A stretch of DNA of 51,657 nucleotides from assembly GCA_028824415.1 (NCBI GenBank), contig JAPPDX010000117.1, forward strand, positions 1-51,657, written 5' to 3'. The translations under genes and the position numbers were made by a program. Positions 7,532 through 15,886 of the stretch are shown here, piece by piece; position 1 is the stretch's first letter; every line of letters starts with the position of its first letter. Origin of the DNA: a bacterium. Its GTDB lineage: Bacteria; Actinomycetota; Acidimicrobiia; Acidimicrobiales; CATQHL01. The notes under the pieces are model-generated. The model ran no database searches and was not told the origin of the DNA. It saw only the letters and a program-made list of their open reading frames with translations.

Positions 7532-8410
7532 CTACTGCGGGTCGGCGGAGAAGTGCGACTCCTCCATCTGGGCCTGCAGCTTGAACAGCCCGAAGGCAGG
7601 CGGGTCGGGCAGCGGGATCGCCACGGGACACGCCTCCATGCGGGCGTAGGCCGTGGGACTGCCGCGCAGGATCTGATCGTCCCACTCCGGCCAGTCCGAC
7701 GGCTGGGCCCGGGCCATGAGCGGCCAGGCGTCAGCCGCGGCGTAACCGTGCAGCAGGAGTCGCCGCTGGTGGGTCGTGTGGTTCTGGGCCGAGGCGTGCA
7801 GCAGCCGGACGTGGTGCAGCGAGATGTCGCCGGGCATGATCTCCACCGGCACGACGTCGTCGGGATCGAACTCGCCGGGCCGGACCCCGCCGACGAAGCG
7901 ACCGTTCTGGCTGTGGTCGTAGGCGCGACCCGTGTGCGTGCCCGGCACCACCAGCATGCAGCCGCTGGCCTCGGTGCACGGGTCGATGGCTATGCCGACC
8001 TCCAGGACCGAGTCGTTGGTGTACGGGTAGTAGCCCCAGTCCGTGTGCCACTCACCGATCCCCCCGCCGCCGGGCTGCTTGGCGTTCAGCTTCGAATGGA
8101 ACCAGCGGATGTCGTGGCCGATGAGATCCTCCACGACGTCCAAGATCCCGGGATGGGCCAGCGCCTTGGCGAACGCCTCGTGGTTGGTGTGGGGGCTCTT
8201 GAGCCGACGGATGAGCGGCGGCCCGTCGGCCAGCTGCGCTGAATCATCCAACTCGATGACGTCGGAGTCCTCTGTCAGGTCCAGGGCCTGGCGGGCGAAA
8301 TGGTCGGCGGCTCCCCGAATCTCGGCCATGTCCGAGGGCGTCAGCACGTCGCGCACGATCAGGTAGCCGTCGCGCTCGTACGACTCGATCTGGGCGGGGG
8401 TCAAGGTCAT
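7532..8410 (-). CDS. Phytanoyl-CoA dioxygenase-family Fe(II)/2-oxoglutarate oxygenase
   Basis: The 292-residue protein has the PhyH core: HTD (His122, Asp124) and a distal His205 in LLHASAQN as iron ligands, and Arg216/217 placed to bind 2-oxoglutarate. The family hydroxylates acyl-CoAs, ectoine and many small molecules; the substrate here is unknown. The ATG at 8410 is chosen because GGGAGGAA lies just upstream; an in-frame GTG seven codons earlier is less likely. The gene leads the PhyH, M24, Gfo/Idh series on the minus strand, with 69 nt to the M24 gene. Confidence 0.87.
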   Translation of the reverse strand: MTLTPAQIESYERDGYLIVRDVLTPSDMAEIRGAADHFARQALDLTEDSDVIELDDSAQLADGPPLIRRLKSPHTNHEAFAKALAHPGILDVVEDLIGHDIRWFHSKLNAKQPGGGGIGEWHTDWGYYPYTNDSVLEVGIAIDPCTEASGCMLVVPGTHTGRAYDHSQNGRFVGGVRPGEFDPDDVVPVEIMPGDISLHHVRLLHASAQNHTTHQRRLLLHGYAAADAWPLMARAQPSDWPEWDDQILRGSPTAYARMEACPVAIPLPDPPAFGLFKLQAQMEESHFSADPQ

Positions 8411-8510
8411 GATTCCTCCCGGTGTCGTCACCCCAACGATAGGCCAGCGACCACCTGCGCGGCCAGGGACCGCGGCGCCCGTCCGGGACGACCCGCCTTC
8501 GGGGTGCTCC

Positions 8511-9125
8511 TCAAGGCCGGATCGCCAGGATCACCCCCGACTCGAGCGAGACGGTGGCCTCGGGAGCCGCGAACACGTTGCTGACGCCCCGGCTGGAGCC
8601 CGCTTCCAGCGTCTCGCCCGCCAGAGCCCAGCGCAGACCCGTGGTGTGGACCGCGATGGCAGGTCCGCCGCTGGCAAGGAGCGTGACGAGGCCGCCCACG
8701 GGACCGTGGATCGTCTCCCGGCGGCGAACGACCCAGAGTCGTGCCGACCCCATGAGGGCGTCGACGCGCACCGAGGCCATCGCGTCGGCCCCCAGCACGG
8801 CCACATTGGCCAGGAAGTGATCCAGCCGCCCGCCGCTGCCGCCCACGACGCTGAGGCTCTCCGCACCCCGGTTGCGAGCCTCCGCCAGCGCCAGAGCCAG
8901 GTCGGTGGCGTCCTTGTCGGTCGGGTAGCGACGCTGCTCGCCGGCCGCGGCGGCCCCTGCCGGGGTCACCGAGTCGAAGTCGCCCACGACCACGTCGGGG
9001 ACCAGCCCAAGACCGGCGGCGATGTCGGCCCCCGAGTCAGCGGCCACCACGAGTTGGGGGTGCGCCAATTCTCCGAGCAGCCCCGGCTCGGGCGACTCAC
9101 CGCCAGTGACGACCCAGGCGTGCAT
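8511..9125 (-). CDS. Thiamine pyrophosphokinase (thiamine diphosphokinase)
   Basis: From MHAWVVTGG the protein has 204 residues. It carries the family motifs in order: AADSGAD at 28-34, PDVVVGDFDSV at 43-53, YPTDKDATDLALAL at 67-80 and GGSGGRLDHFLAN at 95-107, where the Asp residues bind Mg-ATP and thiamine. The enzyme converts thiamine to the cofactor thiamine diphosphate. The start at 9125 is preferred because the conserved part begins there; an upstream GTG/ATG extension to 9206 is Arg-rich and unlike the family. It diverges from the alcohol dehydrogenase gene. Confidence 0.85.
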   Translation of the reverse strand: MHAWVVTGGESPEPGLLGELAHPQLVVAADSGADIAAGLGLVPDVVVGDFDSVTPAGAAAAGEQRRYPTDKDATDLALALAEARNRGAESLSVVGGSGGRLDHFLANVAVLGADAMASVRVDALMGSARLWVVRRRETIHGPVGGLVTLLASGGPAIAVHTTGLRWALAGETLEAGSSRGVSNVFAAPEATVSLESGVILAIRP

Positions 9126-9275
9126 GCTCAAGGCTGGCAGGCCGGTTCGGAGGGACGAGCCGGCACGGCGGCCACGGTGGTTGCGGAGCGCTGATGGCGC
9201 TGGCACACGAGGCGGCTCCGGGGCACACTGTTACTGTCCACTAACCGGGCGCTCCGAGCCAAATCGGGGGAGGGA

Positions 9276-10280
9276 ATGAAGGCCGTACAGGTGACCGCTC
9301 CGGGCCGGTTGGCCTACACCGAGGTTGCCGAACCCGCCGGCGCGGCCGGACCCGAGGCGCTCGTGCGCGTCGAGACCGTCGGCATCTGCGGCACGGACGT
9401 GAAGATCCTCTCGGGGGGAATACCCGTGGAGTACCCGCGCGTCATGGGCCACGAGATGGTGGGCGAGGTGATCGACGGCGGGTCGACCGGCGTCGCCGCC
9501 GGGCAGCGGGTCATGATCGACCCTGCCATCTCGTGCGGCTCCTGCGCGCTGTGCCAGGAGGGTCGTACGAACCTCTGCCTGAACGGTGGCCTGCTCGGGC
9601 GCGACGCCGACGGGGTCTGGGCTGAACTGGTGACCGCCCCGGCGAACCGGCTGCTCCCGATACCCGAGCACGTCGGAACCCAGGCGGCGGCAATGATCCA
9701 GGTGGCCGGCACGTGCGTGCACGCGCAGCGAGCCGCCCCGGTCTTCCCCGGGGACACCGCCGTCGTCATCGGGCTGGGCGTGAGCGGGCTCATCTTCACC
9801 CAGTTGCTGCGGGCTTCCGGCGCGGAGGTCGTCGGCGTGACCCGCTCGGCGTTCAAGCGAGAGCTGGCGACGGAGTTCGGCGCGGTGGCGACGGCCGCCC
9901 CCGACGAAGCCGCCGCGGTGATCGCAGAGGTCACCGGCGGCCGGGGCGTGGACCTGGCCGTCGAGGCCGTCGGGACCGAGGGGACGGTCGCACTCGCCAT
10001 CGAGTCGGCCCGCATCGGCGGTGAGATCCTGGTGTTCGGGACGGTGACCGGCGGCGGCACGGGTCTCCCCTACTACCAGCTGTACTTCAAGGAGCTGACC
10101 GTGCGCAACCCCCGCGCCGCCATCGCCGACGACTACGCCCGCGCCATCGACCTGGCCGCCTCGGGAGTGCTGGACCTCGAGCCGATCGTCACCGACCGGG
10201 TCGGAATGTCCGACGCCTCCCGCGCCTTCGAGCGTGTGCAGAGTCCTGATTCGCTGAAGGTGCTGATGCCCGTCGGCTGA
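9276..10280 (+). CDS. Zinc-dependent medium-chain alcohol/polyol dehydrogenase
   Basis: The 334-residue MDR protein has catalytic-zinc residues Cys38 (GICGTD) and His59-Glu60 (MGHE). The structural-zinc loop has Cys87, Cys90, Cys93 and Cys101. A Rossmann segment VVIGLGVSGLIFTQLLRASGAEVVGV follows. It resembles threonine/sorbitol dehydrogenases; the natural substrate is not clear. A strong GGGGGAGGGA ribosome-binding site precedes ATG 9276. The alpha/beta-hydrolase homologue follows after 23 nt, probably in the same operon. Confidence 0.9.
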   Translation: MKAVQVTAPGRLAYTEVAEPAGAAGPEALVRVETVGICGTDVKILSGGIPVEYPRVMGHEMVGEVIDGGSTGVAAGQRVMIDPAISCGSCALCQEGRTNLCLNGGLLGRDADGVWAELVTAPANRLLPIPEHVGTQAAAMIQVAGTCVHAQRAAPVFPGDTAVVIGLGVSGLIFTQLLRASGAEVVGVTRSAFKRELATEFGAVATAAPDEAAAVIAEVTGGRGVDLAVEAVGTEGTVALAIESARIGGEILVFGTVTGGGTGLPYYQLYFKELTVRNPRAAIADDYARAIDLAASGVLDLEPIVTDRVGMSDASRAFERVQSPDSLKVLMPVG

Positions 10281-10303
10281 GGCCGGCGGGACATCGACAC
10301 CTG

Positions 10304-11101
10304 GTGGGAAGCCCCGACGTGGCACGCATCCGGATCGACCGCGAGGGAACGGGTCCGCCGCTCGTCCTGGTCCACTCGCTGCTGACCGACGCCCGCGCCT
10401 TCGATCCGGTGGCGCCGCGACTGCGGGCAAACTTCGAACTGCACCGGGTCTGGCTGCCCGGTTTCGGTACCTCCGAGCCACTGGCCGAGCCGTCTCCGAG
10501 TCTGTTCCACATCGCCGACGCGCTCGCCGAGGCGCTTGAGGCCGGCGGGATCACGGGCCGCGACCTGGCCGTGCTGGGGAACGGCTTCGGGAGCTTCGTC
10601 TGCGTGGCGCTCGCCGTCGCCCACGGTGATCTCTTCGGCCCCCTGATCGTGGCGAACGGGGGCGCCGCCTTCTCGACCGAGCGCCGCGCCGCCTTCACCA
10701 CGATGAGCGATCTGGTCAGCAACTTGGGCATGGGAGCCGTCGTCGAGGTGGCGGTGCGCCGCATCTTCACCGCCGAGTACCTGGCAGCGCATCCCGAGGC
10801 CGTCGGGGAGCGTCGCGACGTGCTCCTGGAGATCGACCCGGGGTCATTCGCCGCCTCCTGTCGGGCTCTGCGCGACATGGATCTGCGCCCGCACGTGGGC
10901 GCCATCGGGAACCCGACCCTGGTGATCGCTGGCGGCGCCGATACCACGACACCGCCGGAGATGGGCGCCGAACTCGCCGCCCTCGTGCAGGGCGCCGAGT
11001 TCGCCCGAATCGACAACTGCGGCCACTGCCCACCCCTGGAGAACCCCACGGCGTTCTGCGAGGCGGTGGAGGACTTCCTGGCCAGGAAGCTGTCAGCCTG
11101 A
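10304..11101 (+). CDS. Alpha/beta-hydrolase-fold protein lacking the nucleophile serine
   Basis: The 265-residue protein has the alpha/beta-hydrolase layout: PPLVLVHS oxyanion strand, LPGFGTSEP, nucleophile elbow, a cap region, and late catalytic residues Asp213 (IAGGADTT) and His241 (NCGHCPPLENP). The elbow reads GNGFG at residues 92-96, so the usual Ser (GxSxG) is Gly94; the codon is GGC. Asp and His remain. It may act as a non-hydrolytic member, use water directly, or be inactive. The GTG start at 10304 is uncertain; GTG 10319 is an alternative. A 13-bp tandem duplication covers its stop codon. Confidence 0.8.
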   Translation: MGSPDVARIRIDREGTGPPLVLVHSLLTDARAFDPVAPRLRANFELHRVWLPGFGTSEPLAEPSPSLFHIADALAEALEAGGITGRDLAVLGNGFGSFVCVALAVAHGDLFGPLIVANGGAAFSTERRAAFTTMSDLVSNLGMGAVVEVAVRRIFTAEYLAAHPEAVGERRDVLLEIDPGSFAASCRALRDMDLRPHVGAIGNPTLVIAGGADTTTPPEMGAELAALVQGAEFARIDNCGHCPPLENPTAFCEAVEDFLARKLSA

Positions 11102-11114
11102 GCTGTCAGCCTGA
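11089..11114 (+). repeat. 13-bp tandem duplication across a stop codon
   Basis: GCTGTCAGCCTGA occurs twice without a gap (11089-11101 and 11102-11114). The first copy supplies the TGA stop of the alpha/beta-hydrolase gene. This looks like replication slippage. Confidence 0.8.
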
Positions 11115-11124
11115 GGAGGGCGGG

Positions 11125-11139
11125 CGTCGCCGGGCGACG
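11125..11139. terminator. GC hairpin between convergent genes
   Basis: CGTCG and CGACG arms enclose a CCGGG loop. The site lies between the hydrolase gene and the oppositely oriented tRNA-Val. There is no T-run, so Rho-independent termination would be weak. Confidence 0.35.
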
Positions 11140-11152
11140 GACCCTGGCGCAG

Positions 11153-11226
11153 TGGACCGTACTGGACTTGAACCAGTGACCTCTCGCGTGTGAAGCGAGC
11201 GCTCTACCAGTCTGAGCTAACGGTCC
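11153..11226 (-). tRNA. tRNA-Val (anticodon CAC)
   Basis: On the minus strand the sequence folds as a cloverleaf: acceptor GGACCGT pairs with ACGGTCC, a D-arm TAGCTCAGACTGGTAGAGC, an anticodon stem CTCGC/GCGAG with loop TTCACAC, and T-loop GGTTCAAGTCC. The anticodon is CAC, reading GUG valine codons, which are frequent in GC-rich genomes. The 3' CCA is not encoded and must be added by the CCA enzyme, as usual in actinobacteria. Confidence 0.96.
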
Positions 11227-11241
11227 GGGGGAAGCAGGATT

Positions 11242-12315
11242 CTACGACCGCACGCCCGAGGCGGCCACCCCATAGTGGTGGGCGACGATTTCGGGATAGC
11301 TGCGACTGAAGTAGTTCCAGAGTTGCTCGCCGTACGTGCCGGGCCGGTAGTCGCTCGCCATGTCACCGACGCCGGCGTCGAGTTCGTCCTTGGGAGCCAT
11401 GAAACCGGCGGCTGAGTGATGGGTGCTGGCAGCCACCGCTCGCGCGAAGCGGGCGTCGAGCGGTAACGGATCCAACGGTGCCCCCAGCGATGGACCGCAG
11501 AAGTACCCGCTTGAGTAGCGCTCCTCCGACGAGATGACGCGGTGCGGCGTGGCGACGAGATAGTTGCCGGTCATCGCCTGCAGGCTCTCGCCGAGGTTGA
11601 CGACGAGGGAGCCGGGTACCAGGGGCACGTCGATCCAGTCCCCCGCGGGGTTCTGCACCTGCAGCCCCGGTACCCCGCCGGTCGCGAGGATCGTCAGGAA
11701 GCCCGTGTCGTGATGGGCGTTGACCCCCGCCGCCCCCGGCGGCGTGGCCGGATAGTGGATGAACTTCGTGAGCGACATCGGCTCGTCGCCAATGAAACGA
11801 TCGAGGTGGGAAGCGGGCAGGCCGAGCCCGTGCCAAAGCGCGCCGAGCAGCCGGACGGCCAGAGTGGCCAGGGCGTCCGACCACCGGTTGCTGAGTGCCT
11901 CGTGCCCGGCCAGGACCCCCTCCGGCAGCCACTGGTTCGGACCGAGAAGCCGCAGGAAGCCGGGCTCCACACCGGCGCCGCGGGCGGGCCACTCCGTCCA
12001 GCAGTCGATCTGCTCGCGAATGTCGGGGCGGTTGTTGGTGTACTCGGTCCCGACCGGTTCCCAGCCCCTGAAGTGCCGCGACGCCTGCTTGTCGATCAGC
12101 CGCTTGGCGTCGTCGGGGAGACTGAAGAAGCGACGCATCATGTCGAAGACATCGTTGTGCAGGCGGTCGTCGATGCCGTGATTGACCACCAGGAAGAACC
12201 CGACCTCGTGGCAGGCCGTACACAACTCGCCGGCAAGCCCAGCGGGCGGGGAACCCCCGCCGGCAAGGGGCGCCACATCGATGACCGGGATGCTCTCGAA
12301 CACCGCAGTTGTCAC
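11242..12315 (-). CDS. Isopenicillin-N-synthase-like 2OG-Fe(II) oxygenase
   Basis: The 357-residue protein has an N-terminal DIOX_N domain (IPVIDVAPLAGG, VGFFLVVNHGI) and a double-stranded beta-helix core. Iron ligands are His201 and Asp203 (HHDTG) and His258 (ATPHRV); Arg266-Ser268 (RYSSGYF) binds 2-oxoglutarate. Such enzymes hydroxylate or desaturate small molecules. No beta-lactam genes are near, so penicillin synthesis is not implied. It lies 9 nt upstream of murF on the chromosome but downstream in transcription order, so it probably shares the murF transcript. Confidence 0.87.
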   Translation of the reverse strand: MTTAVFESIPVIDVAPLAGGGSPPAGLAGELCTACHEVGFFLVVNHGIDDRLHNDVFDMMRRFFSLPDDAKRLIDKQASRHFRGWEPVGTEYTNNRPDIREQIDCWTEWPARGAGVEPGFLRLLGPNQWLPEGVLAGHEALSNRWSDALATLAVRLLGALWHGLGLPASHLDRFIGDEPMSLTKFIHYPATPPGAAGVNAHHDTGFLTILATGGVPGLQVQNPAGDWIDVPLVPGSLVVNLGESLQAMTGNYLVATPHRVISSEERYSSGYFCGPSLGAPLDPLPLDARFARAVAASTHHSAAGFMAPKDELDAGVGDMASDYRPGTYGEQLWNYFSRSYPEIVAHHYGVAASGVRS

Positions 12316-12324
12316 GCTCGGATT

Positions 12325-13683
12325 CTAGGGAGCGCGGAGAGGGCCGTCGCCAGTGGAATCTCCCGCCTCCAACAGGGCCCCGGCGAAAACTTCGAGCCCG
12401 GCGACACGGCTGCCCTTGACGAGCACTGCGTCCCCCGGACCCAGTGACCCGAGCGCTGCCACAGCGGCTTTGACATCGGGTACCGCCGCAGTGCCGTACG
12501 CGGCTTCGGCCACCGCCAGCACCTCGACACCCAGCTCGGCGGCGAGGGCGCCCACGGCGGCGTGCTCGGCTGCATGCGAGGCCCCCAACTCGGCCATGAC
12601 ACCGAGCACGGCGACACGGCGACGCGCCGGAGCGGCGGCCAGAGCACGCAGCGCCGCCGCCATCGACGACGGGTTGGCGTTGTAGGCGTCGTTGATGACG
12701 AGCGCGCCGGATGGGGCCGTCGCGACCGCCATCCGCCACGGGGACAGTCCCGCCCGGCCGAGACCCTCCGCCACGATCTCGATGCCGCTGCCCACCACCA
12801 GCGCCGCAGCGGCCGCACCGAGGGCGTTGTGCGCCGTGTGCAAGCCGGCCGCCCGCATCCGCACCTGAGCCTGCCCCCACGGCGTCACCAGGACGAACGA
12901 CGGGCGCAGACCCTCGTCGAGCATGACGTTGGCGGCTCTCACATCTCCCACGTCGAACCCGTAGGTGACGACCCGGGCATCAGTCAGCGTTGCCATGGCT
13001 GCGACGCGCCTGTCCTCGGCATTCAGCACAGCCGTCCCCGATGGCGGAAGCGCAGAGATCAGGGCCCCCTTCTCGCGCGCAACGCCTTCGACGGTTCCCA
13101 AAGCGGCGGTATGTGCAGCGGCGACGGCGGTCACCACGGCGACGTCGGGGCGCGCCAGTGCCGCCAGATCCGCGATCTCACCGGGCGCGTTGGTGCCGAT
13201 CTCCACCACGACCGCCCGTTCGGTCCCCGTCGCACCGAGCAACGTCAGCGGCACACCGATGGCGTTGTTGAACGAGGCGGGGCTGGCATGCACCCGGCCC
13301 GCGCCGCGCAATATCGCGGCGAGGAGATCCTTGGTGGATGTCTTGCCGACCGAGCCGGTGATTCCGATCACGCTGGCGGAGAGACGGCCTCGCGCCGCGG
13401 CGCCGAGTTGGCGGAGAGCGACATGGGTGTCCGCCACGGCCACGACCGGCACCGCCGGAGATCCCAGATCGCCCAATCGGTCGCGGCGCGCCAGGCAGGC
13501 GGACGCCCCTGCCTCGGCAGCAGCCGGGATGAAGTCGTGGCCGTCGCGCTCGGCAACCAGCGGAACGAACAACTCCCCTGCCGCCAGGCGCCGGGAGTCG
13601 ACCGAGACCCCGGTGATGTCCACGTCGGCGCCGATCAGCTCCCCGCCGACGATGCCCGCCACCTCCGAAAGCGCGAGTCTCAT
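12325..13683 (-). CDS. murF: UDP-N-acetylmuramoyl-tripeptide--D-alanyl-D-alanine ligase
   Basis: The 452-residue Mur ligase has an N-terminal UDP-sugar-binding domain (VDITGVSVDSRRLAAGELFVPL), the ATP loop GSVGKTSTKDLLAAIL, and the central NAIGVPLTLL and AYNANPSSMAAALRAL motifs. It adds D-Ala-D-Ala to UDP-MurNAc-tripeptide in the cytoplasm. The gene diverges from ddl, which makes the D-Ala-D-Ala substrate, so the pair forms a functional unit. The rest of the mur cluster is not in the window. Confidence 0.95.
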   Translation of the reverse strand: MRLALSEVAGIVGGELIGADVDITGVSVDSRRLAAGELFVPLVAERDGHDFIPAAAEAGASACLARRDRLGDLGSPAVPVVAVADTHVALRQLGAAARGRLSASVIGITGSVGKTSTKDLLAAILRGAGRVHASPASFNNAIGVPLTLLGATGTERAVVVEIGTNAPGEIADLAALARPDVAVVTAVAAAHTAALGTVEGVAREKGALISALPPSGTAVLNAEDRRVAAMATLTDARVVTYGFDVGDVRAANVMLDEGLRPSFVLVTPWGQAQVRMRAAGLHTAHNALGAAAAALVVGSGIEIVAEGLGRAGLSPWRMAVATAPSGALVINDAYNANPSSMAAALRALAAAPARRRVAVLGVMAELGASHAAEHAAVGALAAELGVEVLAVAEAAYGTAAVPDVKAAVAALGSLGPGDAVLVKGSRVAGLEVFAGALLEAGDSTGDGPLRAP

Positions 13684-13868
13684 GCCGCCAGCCTCCCTGC
13701 ATCGCGGACGGCGACCCAGGTCGTCGAGAGCGCACCGGCCGTCACGGGCTCGGAACGGATCCTGGTGGGCGGGACTTCTCTTGTGTGCGGCAGGGCTTCA
13801 CACCTCGCTGGACGGCGGACCGGAACGGGTGCCTCGGGCGACCGGGCACCACCGGTAGCGTGGCGCAC

Positions 13869-15032
13869 GTGACCGAGCGCATCCGGCTGGTCGTACTGTA
13901 CGGCGGCCGGTCGGCCGAACACGAGGTCTCCCGGACCTCGGGCCGCTACGTGGCCGAGTGCGCCCGCGCCGGCGGGCTGGTTGTGGATCTGGTCGGCATC
14001 ACCCGCGACGGTCGCTGGGTGCGGCCGCCGGCCCGGCTGCCGGATCGGGGCGCCACGGGCGAAGCCCTGCCCACCCTCGGCGACGATCTCCCGACGGTGT
14101 CGGCGGACGAGGCCCTCGAACGGCGATCCGGGGAGTCACTGGTCGTCTTCCCGGTCCTGCATGGCCCCTTCGGCGAGGACGGCACCGTACAGGGTCTCTG
14201 CGAGATGGCCGGCGTGCCCTACGTGGGGCCCGGCGTGCTGTCCAGCGCTGTGTGCATGGACAAGCCCGTATCCAAGCGCCTGCTGCAGGCGGCGGGACTG
14301 TCCGTGGCGCGCCATATCGCACTTCGTGCCGGCGAGGTGACCGCCGAGACCCCGGGCGCGCTGCTCGCCGAGCTGGGCAGCCCGGTCTTCGTGAAGCCGG
14401 CCAATCTGGGGTCCTCGATCGGCATCTCCAAGGCCGCCGACGTGACGCAGGTCGCCGAGGCCCTGGCCCTGGCCTCCGGCTACGACGATCGGCTGATCGT
14501 CGAGGAGTTCGTGCCCGGGCGGGAACTCGAGGTGTCGGTGCTGGGCAACGAGGAGTTGCGGGCATCGCTGCCGGGCGAGATCGTGCCCGGCGGCGAGTTC
14601 TACGACTACGACGACAAGTACCTGAACGACACAGCCGAGTTGCATGCCCCGGCGGACCTGCCCGATGAGGTCAGCGAGGAGGTGCAGAACCTCGCGGTGG
14701 CAGCCGCCCGGGCGCTGGGTGTGGAGGGCCTCGGGAGGGTGGACTTCCTCTACGACGAGGCCGCGTCGCCCAACCGGCGCCTGATCGTCAGCGAGATCAA
14801 CACCATGCCCGGCTTCACCCCCATCTCCATGTACCCCCGCCTGTGGGCCGTCTCCGGCCTCGACGGCCCGGCCCTCATCGCCGAGTTGGTCCGCTTAGCC
14901 CTCGATCGCGACCGCCGCCGGGCCACCTTCGCGGGTCGAGGACGCATGACGCTCGAAGATGTTCTCAGCCGAGAGCAACACGCCGAGTACACGCGGTCGC
15001 TCTGCGACGATCCAGACCTCACAACGTCGTAA
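13869..15032 (+). CDS. ddl: D-alanine--D-alanine ligase
   Basis: The 387-residue ATP-grasp enzyme shows VVLYGGRSAEHEVSRTSG at the N terminus, VFPVLHGPFGEDGTVQG, and VFVKPANLGSSIGISKA. GRELEVSVLG and the metal-binding SEINTMPGFTPISMYPRLW at the C terminus complete the active site. It joins two D-alanines for cell-wall synthesis. GTG at 13869 is preferred since the conserved MTERIRLVVLYGG part begins there; the longer in-frame reading from 13785 is not protein-like. It diverges from murF. Confidence 0.95.
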   Translation: MTERIRLVVLYGGRSAEHEVSRTSGRYVAECARAGGLVVDLVGITRDGRWVRPPARLPDRGATGEALPTLGDDLPTVSADEALERRSGESLVVFPVLHGPFGEDGTVQGLCEMAGVPYVGPGVLSSAVCMDKPVSKRLLQAAGLSVARHIALRAGEVTAETPGALLAELGSPVFVKPANLGSSIGISKAADVTQVAEALALASGYDDRLIVEEFVPGRELEVSVLGNEELRASLPGEIVPGGEFYDYDDKYLNDTAELHAPADLPDEVSEEVQNLAVAAARALGVEGLGRVDFLYDEAASPNRRLIVSEINTMPGFTPISMYPRLWAVSGLDGPALIAELVRLALDRDRRRATFAGRGRMTLEDVLSREQHAEYTRSLCDDPDLTTS

Positions 15033-15102
15033 CGCAAGCGGATCCTTACGCGACCACGCCGAGGGCGGGGGACACCCGGGGGCGAAGTCGGGATCGACTA
15101 CG

Positions 15103-15130
15103 CAGGCGCAAGCCTGACCGCCACCGGCGG
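15103..15130. terminator. Two adjacent hairpins between convergent ddl and tetR
   Basis: CAGGC-GCAA-GCCTG (15103-15116, a GNRA-type tetraloop) is followed at once by CCGCC-ACC-GGCGG (15118-15130). Both sit in the gap between convergent genes. No T-run follows, so this is a weak or Rho-assisted terminator call. Confidence 0.4.
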
Positions 15131-15153
15131 CGCCCGCCCGGATCTCGGAGGAC

Positions 15154-15765
15154 TCAGCCCACCAAGGCTGAGCGGAGGAAGCGGAGCAGCTCTCGGCGGC
15201 GGATGACGGTGTCGCGGAGGGTGGGCTCGACGCCGACGGCGCGCAGCACCTCCACCTCGGTGGCCACACCCATGACCGTCGAGTAGGTGGACACCAGCAG
15301 CAGGCGCGGATCGCAGCGGCGGATCCGGCCGGACTCCATGCCGGCCTCGAGGTAGGCGCGGGCACGTTCCACCAGCGGCTCGAACCCGTCGCGCACGCGG
15401 TCCATCCACGGTGGGCCCAGCCGCGTGACCTCGCGCAGGAGCCCGAGCATCTCCGGCCGGCGCACCGCGAAGCGGAACACCGCTCGCACGATGGCCTCGA
15501 CGCCGGCCCAGACGTCGGGAGACTCGGCCTCCCCGCCAGCGGCCGGGGGCCCCGCCTCGGTGGCCGCCAGAAGCGCCGCGGTCAGGTCGGCCACGGTCCT
15601 GTCGATCACAGCCTCCATGAGGGCGTCCTTGGACCCGAAGTAGTACAGGACGGTCTGCTTGCGGATCCCGCTGTCGCGGGCGATGGAGTCCAGCGACGAG
15701 GCGTCGTAGCCGCGACCACCGAAGGACGCCAGCGCCGCTTCGAGGATCCGGTCACGCGTGTCCAT
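15154..15765 (-). CDS. TetR-family transcriptional regulator of the lipid operon
   Basis: The protein has 203 residues from MDTRDRILEAAL, with a typical TetR helix-turn-helix: YDASSLDSIARDSGIRKQTVLYYFGSKDALMEAVIDR. The C-terminal ligand domain is helical and variable. It diverges from the acyl-reductase/LarA/PlsC operon, and three copies of one 16-bp palindrome lie between the two starts, so it very likely represses both directions. An in-frame ATG at 15792 would start just 2 nt from the first palindrome. The inducer is unknown; an acyl-CoA is plausible given the genes controlled. Confidence 0.88.
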   Translation of the reverse strand: MDTRDRILEAALASFGGRGYDASSLDSIARDSGIRKQTVLYYFGSKDALMEAVIDRTVADLTAALLAATEAGPPAAGGEAESPDVWAGVEAIVRAVFRFAVRRPEMLGLLREVTRLGPPWMDRVRDGFEPLVERARAYLEAGMESGRIRRCDPRLLLVSTYSTVMGVATEVEVLRAVGVEPTLRDTVIRRRELLRFLRSALVG

Positions 15766-15794
15766 CGAGAGCAGCCTAGTTGCGCCCGCCATTC

Positions 15795-15810
15795 TCTACC
15801 ATCTGGTAGA
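15795..15810. promoter_or_regulatory. Operator copy 1, TCTACCATCTGGTAGA
   Basis: This 16-bp palindrome has perfect TCTACC/GGTAGA arms and lies next to the regulator's start. It matches copies 2 and 3 in both arms. Position suggests autoregulation by the TetR protein. Confidence 0.75.
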
Positions 15811-15841
15811 GCCCGCTCCGGCGGGCGGGGAATCTATCCGC

Positions 15842-15857
15842 CCTACCATGTGGTAGA
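15842..15857. promoter_or_regulatory. Operator copy 2, CCTACCATGTGGTAGA
   Basis: This is the second copy of the palindrome, with one arm mismatch (C for T at its first base). It starts exactly 20 bp before copy 3, close to two helical turns, so two dimers could bind side by side on the same DNA face upstream of the acyl-reductase gene. Confidence 0.75.
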
Positions 15858-15861
15858 CGCC

Positions 15862-15877
15862 TCTACCACATGGTAGA
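15862..15877. promoter_or_regulatory. Operator copy 3, TCTACCACATGGTAGA
   Basis: This third copy has perfect arms and ends 9 bp before the ATG of the acyl-reductase gene, just ahead of its AGAGGGGG ribosome-binding site. A protein bound here would cover the promoter or transcription start. Confidence 0.78.
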
Positions 15878-15886
15878 AAGAGGGGG

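Noticed and set aside
6446..8242. 598-residue plus-strand frame
   Set aside because: It is antisense to the M24 and PhyH genes and has the Val/Gly/Arg/His-rich composition of a shadow.
11242..12315. Beta-lactam biosynthesis (isopenicillin N synthase)
   Set aside because: Only the general oxygenase family is supported; no ACV synthetase or related genes lie near.
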